Assembly: GCA_030432175.1 (NCBI GenBank)
Contig: JAUIHU010000043.1
Location: forward strand, 1 to 12,957
Direction of reading: 5' to 3'
Length of the DNA: 12,957 bases
DNA from: Verrucomicrobiia bacterium
Lineage (GTDB): Bacteria; Verrucomicrobiota; Verrucomicrobiia; Limisphaerales; JAUIHU01
The notes beneath the pieces are model-generated. The model had not been told where the DNA came from, did no database searches, and saw only the letters and a program-made list of their open reading frames with translations. Positions 8,676-12,957 of the stretch are shown in pieces. Each line of letters opens with the position of its first letter. The stretch's first letter is position 1. Both the position numbers and the translations under genes were made by a program.

Positions 8676-8762
8676 AGAATTCTTTGACACCCAAATTTGG
8701 TTTACAGTCCAACTCGTCTCATAGCAATTGGAGTTGCCGAAATCTGGGTGTCAAAGAATTCT
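8676..8762. repeat. Short palindromic element, copy A (MITE-like)
   Basis: Arms 8676-8697 and 8741-8762 are inverted repeats of 22 bases with one mismatch. The shared core reads AGAATTCTTTGACACCCA on the left and its complement on the right. The 43-base centre contains a further 6-bp stem (CAACTC 8710-8715 with GAGTTG 8731-8736). The element lies between the symporter start and the sulfatase stop and is non-coding. Its ends and right half recur at 11516-11673 in the same orientation. No target-site duplication is evident. On the minus strand it starts 67 bases past the sulfatase stop and could act as a transcript-end hairpin. Confidence 0.8.
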
Positions 8763-8770
8763 GATGGGAG

Positions 8771-8805
8771 AGCCGACATTCCTGTCCGCTGCGCCCGTGT
8801 CGGAC
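8771..8805. repeat. REP-like hairpin after the sulfatase gene
   Basis: AGCCGACA (8771-8778), loop TTCC and TGTCCGCT (8783-8790) form an 8-bp stem with one C-C mismatch. Alternative pairings exist with the following bases: CCGACA 8773-8778 with TGTCGG 8798-8803, and GTCCG 8784-8788 with CGGAC 8801-8805. The element lies 25-60 bases downstream of the sulfatase stop on the minus strand. It may be a second kind of dispersed palindrome or a termination/RNA-stability structure. There is no T-run. Confidence 0.45.
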
Positions 8806-8829
8806 GGGGGTAAGTAAACCCCTGCTCCT

Positions 8830-10470
8830 TTATTCATGCGAAACGTCCTCCAGGAACTGACTTCCCATTTCTGCCCAGCGCTCTGCCATTGCCTTGACCT
8901 TTTCCGGATAAATCTCAGTAAGGTCGTTTTGTTCGGCGCGATCTTCTGCAAGATTGTAAAGCGCCCATTTGGATTCCACCAATTTTTCCGCCGCTGCTTC
9001 CGCCGATTGTCGCCATGGGAAGGGACGAACTTTACTGGAGTGAACGATTTTCCAATCGCCTTGTCGTAATGCGCGATTGCTTTCATGATAAAACCAAAGT
9101 TCTTCATGCAACGGAGTGGTGTCACAGGTGAAGGCAGGCTTGAGGCTGGTTCCGGGCATGGATGGCGCGTCGCGAGGTTCGATCGAAACACCTGCGAGAT
9201 CCAGAACGGTTGGAGCAATGTCGATGACGTGTCCAACGGTGGATCTGAATTCATTTTTCGCTTCAAATCCATCAGGCCAGCTCACAATGAATGGTGTGGA
9301 GATGCCGCCTTCGTGGACCCAGGTTTTGTGACGGCGAAAAGGTGTGTTGCCAGCGCTGGAAAAACCAGGTCCAAGACAAAGGTAGGTTTCGGCTGAACCG
9401 GGAGCGGCTTCCGGATCATGACCGTCTCCACGTACCATGATCTCCGCGCTGGCTCCGTTGTCCGAAAGGAAACAGATAAATGTATTATCCAACGCGTTCA
9501 TGGCTCGCAATTGATCCAACACTCGTCCGATTTCCTGATCCATCCGGTCAATCATCGCGGCATGGATCGCCATTTTGGTGGCCTGAAAACGTCGTTGCTC
9601 TTCGGTGAGGTCACTCCAGGGTAAAGGACGGTTGATCTCTCCCGGCCCCAGGATTTTGAGTTTTTCCGGAAAGTGGTAGGGAGGGCCGACGTCCGGTTCG
9701 AGTGGGGATAAATCGCCGACTTTGATTCCTAATTCTCTCTGGCGGTTCAAACGTTCTTTTCGTAACTCGTCCCATCCGTTCAGATAACGATCCTGATATT
9801 TTTTAATATCTTCAGGTAGCGCGTGCAGTGGAAAGTGCGGAGCGCGGAATGCCAGGTAATGGAAGAAAGGTTGGTCCGGGTGTTGAGCGGCATGATCCTT
9901 GAGGCAGTCGATCGCGTGTTGAGCGGTGTGAATGGTTTCATAGTAATCGGGATCACGATCTACTTTCTTGATGGTTTCAAAAAAACCAGGACCCTTACTT
10001 GTCTGGTCTGAAAGATCGAATCCATGATCTGTCGGCTTCCCGTCAATATGCCATTTCCCAGAATGGTAAGTTCGATAGCCGACTGGTTTGAGATACTCCG
10101 CAATCGTTTTAGCCCACGCCGGTCTGCGTCCGCCGCCTCCAAAACTTCTTGGCGCTTCAGGAAAACCATCCCGTCGAATCTGTTGAGGATAGTATCCGGT
10201 CATCAGCGCTGAACGCGTCGGCCAGCATCGGGCTGTGTTGTAGAATTGGGTAAATCGCAATCCTTCCGCCGCCAGCCCGTTCAAGTTAGGCGTATCAATC
10301 TCACCCCCATAACAACCTGCATCGGAGAATCCCATATCATCCGCAATGATGATCAGAAAGTTGGGGCGTTCAGAGGCGGAGACATGGATTGAGCTAAGGA
10401 GTAAAAGGGCTGAGGCGGAGATGGATGATGAGAGTAGACGTGCAGCCAAAATGGAGAGTTGATTTTTCAT
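8830..10470 (-). CDS. Secreted type I sulfatase (arylsulfatase family)
   Basis: The start is placed at ATG 10468-10470 (546 aa), because residues 1-33 then form a signal peptide (MKNQLSILAARLL, then a Ser/Ala/Leu core, cleavage near VSA/SA). In-frame TTG 10579-10581 and ATG 10543-10545 would only add an unlikely N-terminal extension. The hydrolase motifs are complete: metal ligands Asp44-Asp45 (IIADDMG), Cys82 in CWPTR (82-86, the residue converted to formylglycine), GKWH (138-141), APHFP (210-214), LSDNGA (335-340) and Lys382 in KTWVHEGG. Such enzymes hydrolyse sulfate esters, typically of algal or host polysaccharides, in the periplasm or outside the cell. The C-terminal domain (ALYNLAED...NDL) is also typical. 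Activation needs a formylglycine-generating enzyme or anSME, neither of which is in the window. The gene is bracketed, with the upstream membrane protein, by two related palindromic elements. The substrate is not predictable here. Confidence 0.93.
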   Translation of the reverse strand: MKNQLSILAARLLSSSISASALLLLSSIHVSASERPNFLIIIADDMGFSDAGCYGGEIDTPNLNGLAAEGLRFTQFYNTARCWPTRSALMTGYYPQQIRRDGFPEAPRSFGGGGRRPAWAKTIAEYLKPVGYRTYHSGKWHIDGKPTDHGFDLSDQTSKGPGFFETIKKVDRDPDYYETIHTAQHAIDCLKDHAAQHPDQPFFHYLAFRAPHFPLHALPEDIKKYQDRYLNGWDELRKERLNRQRELGIKVGDLSPLEPDVGPPYHFPEKLKILGPGEINRPLPWSDLTEEQRRFQATKMAIHAAMIDRMDQEIGRVLDQLRAMNALDNTFICFLSDNGASAEIMVRGDGHDPEAAPGSAETYLCLGPGFSSAGNTPFRRHKTWVHEGGISTPFIVSWPDGFEAKNEFRSTVGHVIDIAPTVLDLAGVSIEPRDAPSMPGTSLKPAFTCDTTPLHEELWFYHESNRALRQGDWKIVHSSKVRPFPWRQSAEAAAEKLVESKWALYNLAEDRAEQNDLTEIYPEKVKAMAERWAEMGSQFLEDVSHE

Positions 10471-10528
10471 AGTAATCAGAGTGAGGGTATTAGGGGGAGC
10501 GCCAAAATGAGCCAGGGTCACCGCTCCT

Positions 10529-10642
10529 TCAATTTTTGTTTTCATCCTCCGGAAGTTTTCTGATTTCCTTGATGAGCTCAACAGCTTTCATATTTTCAAC
10601 AGAATCCGTTAAATCTGGCAGTTTGCCAAGACGCAAATCCAT
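10529..10642 (-). CDS. Possible small ORF, 37 residues, unknown function
   Basis: An ATG at 10640-10642 opens a 37-codon frame ending with TGA at 10529-10531. The translation is hydrophilic and strongly helical, with MKAVELIKEIRKLPEDEN near its C-terminus. That pattern recalls the helix in many small antitoxin or regulatory proteins (EL..I..LPEEE), but the peptide is too short to assign. It lies between the membrane protein stop (10669) and the sulfatase start (10470), on the same strand. There is no Shine-Dalgarno before it. It may be a real small protein, the tail of a decayed gene, or chance. Confidence 0.3.
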   Translation of the reverse strand: MDLRLGKLPDLTDSVENMKAVELIKEIRKLPEDENKN

Positions 10643-10668
10643 TTGGCGAGCTAGCGGGAGAAATGCGC

Positions 10669-11400
10669 TTACCCCCAGCTCAACTTCTTCTCATAACATC
10701 GGTAAATCATCCCAAGACTTCGACACCAGACATTCAACAGATACAGATAGATCATCCAAAACAGAATGCCGGTTCCGGGGCTGCGGATCCAATCCAGATG
10801 GAGTACTGGATTATTCCAGCTCATGATTTCGAAAAGAAACGGACTGTGCAGCAGGAGAAAGTAAAAGGCACAGGACAGAAAGGGCGCTACCAATCTGCAG
10901 AGTGACTGATAGACAAATGTCGGAATCAACACCCCCCAGCTTTCAAAGATACTGATCGCCAGGAGTGGAACTGGCAGATACACGACGCCCGCCAGCGCCA
11001 ATAACAAGATCCCGACCGGTTTCCAAATTCCAATGTCGACTTGAGAAATATAGAACAGCGCAGCGGGTCCAAAACAAAACAGCAAAATAACCACTGTCTG
11101 CGCCAGAAATTGAATCCCGGTTTCCCAATCCAGTTCCACTGCGTGATAAAAAGCATCCGGATCATCAGATCGCGCTCCGGACAGTATGGCGTGGTACATG
11201 AGCAGCAGCAGAATGATTATCATTCCGAACAGAGCCAAAACACCAAACCTCGAAGGCATTTTCATTGCCCAGTAAATCACAACCGGCGCAATCAGGAATA
11301 CCACGCCATACACATTGCGTATCGGATGAATAAAACTTGAGAACCAACTGCGGAACCAGTCACTGTTTCTACCTTCGATGGATGGAATGTCTTGAGCCAT
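10669..11400 (-). CDS. Six-pass membrane protein of unknown function
   Basis: The chosen start is ATG 11398-11400 (243 aa). An ATG at 11446-11448 would add 16 residues, and a TTG at 11461-11463 would add 21. The shorter form gives a polar start (MAQDIPSIEGRNS) before an amphipathic segment. Hydrophobic segments lie at about 31-47, 52-72, 96-120, 125-152, 164-185 and 208-228, so six membrane spans are likely. A short polar loop GARSDDPDAFYHAVELDWE (75-93) lies between the second and third. No catalytic or transport motif is recognised. The layout recalls uncharacterised DUF4013-like membrane proteins of PVC bacteria, but that is from memory and unverified. It is upstream of the sulfatase on the same strand, and both lie inside the repeat-bracketed block. 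A TATAAA on the minus strand (11407-11412) just before the ATG could be a -10 box giving a nearly leaderless message. Confidence 0.75.
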   Translation of the reverse strand: MAQDIPSIEGRNSDWFRSWFSSFIHPIRNVYGVVFLIAPVVIYWAMKMPSRFGVLALFGMIIILLLLMYHAILSGARSDDPDAFYHAVELDWETGIQFLAQTVVILLFCFGPAALFYISQVDIGIWKPVGILLLALAGVVYLPVPLLAISIFESWGVLIPTFVYQSLCRLVAPFLSCAFYFLLLHSPFLFEIMSWNNPVLHLDWIRSPGTGILFWMIYLYLLNVWCRSLGMIYRCYEKKLSWG

Positions 11401-11515
11401 TTTGAATTTATAGAATTGGATGCAGACGAGTCCGTATGTTCGCTGCATGACAACTTGGACCAAGCACAGGCAAATAGCTCACAATGAAAAATGCAGTTCT
11501 CTAAGAAAAGTTGGT

Positions 11516-11673
11516 GACACCCAAATTTTACTCCCGAATAAAGCCGATTCCTTAGAATTTGAATTTACGGCTTTCAAATGTTCCAATAATGGAATTTCAA
11601 GAATACGTATAACTACATTTATTTACAGTTCAGCTCATCTCACGGCAATTGGATCGCTCATAATCTGGGTGTC
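11516..11673. repeat. Palindromic element, copy B (long form)
   Basis: End arms GACACCCAAATT (11516-11527) and AATCTGGGTGTC (11662-11673) are inverted repeats with one mismatch, the same mismatch as in copy A. From TTTACAG (11622-11628) onward the right half aligns closely with 8701-8750 of copy A, including CTCATCTCA-like and GCAATTGGA segments. Bases 11530-11621 have no counterpart in copy A and contain two hairpins: AAAGCCG 11540-11546 with CGGCTTT 11568-11574, and TTCCA 11581-11585 with TGGAA 11590-11594. It is in the same orientation as copy A. No target duplication is seen. Confidence 0.75.
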
Positions 11674-11698
11674 AAAGATTTTATGGACACGTTCTAAA

Positions 11699-11716
11699 GG
11701 GATTCAACCTAATCCC
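11699..11716. repeat. Short hairpin GGGATT/AATCCC
   Basis: A perfect 6-bp stem (11699-11704 with 11711-11716) surrounds the loop CAACCT. It shares its GGGATT/AATCCC core with the hairpin at 11793-11809, which suggests parts of one dispersed repeat type. It lies 25 bases past copy B. Confidence 0.4.
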
Positions 11717-11792
11717 GAAAGATGACGCCAGCGCCAAGATTTGTTTCCTGGATGTCAAATCGCCATGGTTGACTAGAGAAGCCCTGAGAGTT

Positions 11793-11850
11793 GAATCCCA
11801 ACGGGATTCCGCAACACAGCCCAGGGTTGCGCGCTGAGCGCTACCCTGGG
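11793..11850. repeat. REP-like double hairpin
   Basis: Two hairpins stand in tandem. The first is GAATCCC-AAC-GGGATTC (11793-11809), a perfect 7-bp stem with a 3-base loop. The second pairs CCCAGGGT (11820-11827) with ACCCTGGG (11843-11850). It continues inward past a T-T mismatch with GCGC (11829-11832) and GCGC (11838-11841) around a loop of five. The layout recalls intergenic palindromic repeats seen in Planctomycetes and Verrucomicrobia genomes, but this is from memory and unverified. Confidence 0.6.
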
Positions 11851-11869
11851 TAAAGCATCCAATTTTTCA

Positions 11870-11893
11870 CAAATTCTTTGACAGCCAAGTTTT
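11870..11893. repeat. Solo end of the palindromic element (copy C)
   Basis: ACAAATTCTTTGACAGCCAAG matches the left arm of copy A (AGAATTCTTTGACACCCAAA) at all but a few positions and has the same orientation. No matching right arm follows before the blaI-like gene, so this looks like a truncated or solo end. Confidence 0.5.
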
Positions 11894-11958
11894 AATCACT
11901 TGCCTATCCGTGTGAACGGTCGCCATGCCAGACTTTTTTAACTCAGCAATGTTATTAT

Positions 11959-11986
11959 TTGCTTAATACTATGTTTATAGTATTAT
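11959..11986 (+). promoter_or_regulatory. Possible promoter of the blaI-like operon
   Basis: TTGCTT (11959-11964) and TATTAT (11981-11986) are spaced by 16 bases, a plausible -35/-10 pair. The spacer and -10 lie inside the palindromic operator, so a bound repressor would block polymerase. Transcription would begin about 7 bases before the ATG, giving a nearly leaderless message, which fits the absence of a Shine-Dalgarno there. Confidence 0.45.
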
Positions 11987-11998
11987 AAACATAGTATT
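11965..11998. promoter_or_regulatory. Palindromic BlaI-type operator
   Basis: Perfect 15-base arms (11965-11979 and 11984-11998) surround GTAT. The whole resolves into two overlapping 16-base dyads: TACTATGTTTATAGTA (11967-11982) and TATTATAAACATAGTA (11981-11996). BlaI/MecI-family repressors bind TAC..GTA-type dyads, and here both lie immediately upstream of the repressor's own ATG at 12000. Autorepression of the blaI-like/M56 operon is the natural reading. Confidence 0.8.
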
Positions 11999-11999
11999 C

Positions 12000-12407
12000 A
12001 TGACAACTAACAACCAAACTCCTTCCAATTTAGAACTCCAGGCGCTTTCAGTGCTCTGGGAAAGAGGCCCTTCCACCGTGCGTGAACTCCTTGCTGCCAT
12101 GCCAGATGGTAAAGAGCGTGCCTACACCACCTTGCTATCCGTGATGCAGAACATGGAGAAGAAGGGTCTTGTAGAGCGATCTAAACAGGGAGCTGCTCAC
12201 GTGTACCGACCGAAACAAAACCAGCGCCAGACACTGGGCCCAATGCTTCAGGGTCTACTCCGCAATGTGTTCGGAGGCAGTGTATCCAATGTGATGCAGC
12301 ATTTAATCGCCGAGACCGATGTTTCCGAGGAAGAACTTTCCGAGATCCGACGTATCATCGATGCCAAAAAATCCTCATCCAATGGAGCCAGGAGGAAAAA
12401 ATCATGA
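12000..12407 (+). CDS. blaI: BlaI/MecI/CopY-family transcriptional repressor
   Basis: The DNA-binding repressor has 135 aa, the usual family length, and starts at ATG 12000-12002 directly after the operator. A winged helix-turn-helix spans about 10-72: LELQALSVLWERGPSTVRELLAAMP, then recognition-helix residues AYTTLLSVMQNMEKKGLV and the wing RSKQGAAHVYRP. Residues of about 76-122 form the C-terminal dimerisation helices (LGPMLQGLLRNVFGGSV, then EEELSEIRRIIDAKK). A basic tail ends the chain. In the characterised systems the repressor leaves DNA when a BlaR1/MecR1 sensor triggers its cleavage. The stop overlaps the start of exactly such a sensor (ATGA, 12404-12407), so the two form a sensor-repressor operon. 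No beta-lactamase is in the window, so the regulated targets could be something other than penicillin resistance. The symbol is given by family, not proven orthology. Confidence 0.92.
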   Translation: MTTNNQTPSNLELQALSVLWERGPSTVRELLAAMPDGKERAYTTLLSVMQNMEKKGLVERSKQGAAHVYRPKQNQRQTLGPMLQGLLRNVFGGSVSNVMQHLIAETDVSEEELSEIRRIIDAKKSSSNGARRKKS

Positions 12408-12957
12408 ACCCGATTTTATCTGGATCTTTATTTACGGGTGTCATGTGGGAAACGCTTGCTACCGCCCTACTTCACACCTTATGGCAGGGAGCTGTCATTC
12501 TAACGGTTCTGGCCCTCCTGTTGAAGATGATCCCGGCAAAACATCCTCAGCTGCGCTACATCTTGGCATGCCTGGCCTTGGCGACTTTGCTGTTGTGCGG
12601 GCTCACAACCTGGGCGATTCTGGGTCAAACAACAATTCATGCAGCGAGCGAAATGATTTCTCAATCTCGTGCCTCGTCTTCTCAGGACTCCAGGACCAGT
12701 CTCTCAATAACTGGCGAAAGGACTGAAAACGGTTTGGGAGAAACCACCCTTAGTTCATCAGCATTTTCAGGCTCAGACACCCAAGAAGGCAATCCGTTTA
12801 TTCACTCCCTCACCATCACATTGTGGCTTTTTGGCGTTGCTCTGATGCTGCTGCGCAATCTCTACCAGCTATACGATTCTGCTGGATTACGGACCGATGC
12901 ACGGACTCCCGAAAATCACGATTTGCTACAGATTTTCGAATCTCTGAAATCAAGTAT
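12404..12957 (+). CDS. BlaR1/MecR1-like M56 membrane sensor, N-terminal part only
   Basis: An open frame from ATG 12404-12406 reads 184 codons to the window edge without a stop. It overlaps the repressor stop by four bases and has the clearest ribosome site in the window, GGAGG at 12391-12395, eight bases before the ATG. The first membrane pair is typical of M56 antirepressors: LLHTLWQGAVILTVLALLL (22-40) and LRYILACLALATLLLCGL (50-67). A Ser/Thr-rich, probably periplasmic loop (about 73-133) and a third membrane segment (134-151) follow. In the family, a cytoplasmic HExxH zinc protease comes next and an extracellular sensor domain may close the protein; both would lie beyond the window and cannot be checked. 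Pairing with the BlaI-type gene supports the call. The signal sensed is unknown. Confidence 0.85.
   Translation, partial: MNPILSGSLFTGVMWETLATALLHTLWQGAVILTVLALLLKMIPAKHPQLRYILACLALATLLLCGLTTWAILGQTTIHAASEMISQSRASSSQDSRTSLSITGERTENGLGETTLSSSAFSGSDTQEGNPFIHSLTITLWLFGVALMLLRNLYQLYDSAGLRTDARTPENHDLLQIFESLKSS

Larger units (their letters stand above)
11401..11999. other. Long intergenic repeat mosaic between divergent genes
   Basis: About 600 bases separate the minus-strand membrane protein from the plus-strand blaI-like gene. No convincing gene is present. The stretch holds palindromic element copy B, hairpins at 11699-11716, 11793-11809 and 11820-11850, a solo element end at 11870-11893 and the blaI operator at 11965-11998. 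Bases 11401-11515 hold only the promoter region of the membrane protein. Confidence 0.7.

Noticed and set aside
10471..10581. Longer N-terminus for the sulfatase (TTG 10579-10581 or ATG 10543-10545)
   Set aside because: The signal peptide begins at the ATG at 10468-10470. The GGAGG before 10545 touches the ATG directly, too close to serve it.
11420..11725. Plus-strand open frame of 101 codons in the long intergenic region
   Set aside because: It runs straight through palindromic element copy B and the 11699-11716 hairpin, so it is a by-product of repeat DNA.
12319..12726. Plus-strand open frame of 135 codons
   Set aside because: It is out of frame with both the blaI-like repressor and the M56 sensor, which explain the same bases with clear family motifs.
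1..12957. CRISPR array, tRNA or rRNA gene
   Set aside because: No regularly spaced direct repeats and no cloverleaf or rRNA-like sequence were seen on either strand.

Overview
The window looks like a piece of a Verrucomicrobiota chromosome, or that of a related PVC-group bacterium. The reasons are a PEP-CTERM surface protein, a secreted sulfatase, a long LamG-type secreted protein, a BlaI/M56 regulator pair and palindromic intergenic repeats, together with moderate GC content and few canonical Shine-Dalgarno sites. The assignment rests on gene content only.

From base 1 to about 11,400 every gene is on the minus strand. From right to left, in transcription order, these are: a six-pass membrane protein (10669-11400); a possible 37-residue small ORF (10529-10642); a secreted type I sulfatase (8830-10470); an SLC13/DASS sodium-anion symporter (7055-8557); tryptophan synthase alpha chain trpA (6209-7009); mannose-1-phosphate guanylyltransferase (5042-6166); a PEP-CTERM protein with an L-type-lectin-like body (3906-4919), followed by a strong intrinsic terminator (3783-3810); a membrane-anchored TPR protein (1785-3662); and a secreted LamG-like protein that runs off the left edge (1-1646). 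The symporter, trpA and the guanylyltransferase are spaced by 45 and 42 bases and may be co-transcribed.

On the plus strand, a BlaI-type repressor (12000-12407) overlaps by four bases (ATGA) an M56/BlaR1-type membrane sensor that runs off the right edge. A 34-base palindrome touches the repressor start codon. It is made of two overlapping dyads and is the obvious autoregulatory operator.

The most unusual part is the non-coding DNA around the sulfatase/membrane-protein block. Two related palindromic elements, 87 and about 158 bases long and in the same orientation, bracket this block (8676-8762 and 11516-11673). They share their ends and their right halves, but the longer one carries an extra structured segment of about 90 bases. 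A third, solo end lies at 11870-11893. Other REP-like hairpins lie beside them (8771-8805, 11699-11716, 11793-11809, 11820-11850). This is a mosaic of small repeats that no gene explains.

Together the genes suggest a surface and polysaccharide lifestyle: GDP-mannose supply, lectin-like exported proteins and sulfated-glycan hydrolysis. No exosortase, sulfatase-maturing enzyme or other trp gene is present in the window.
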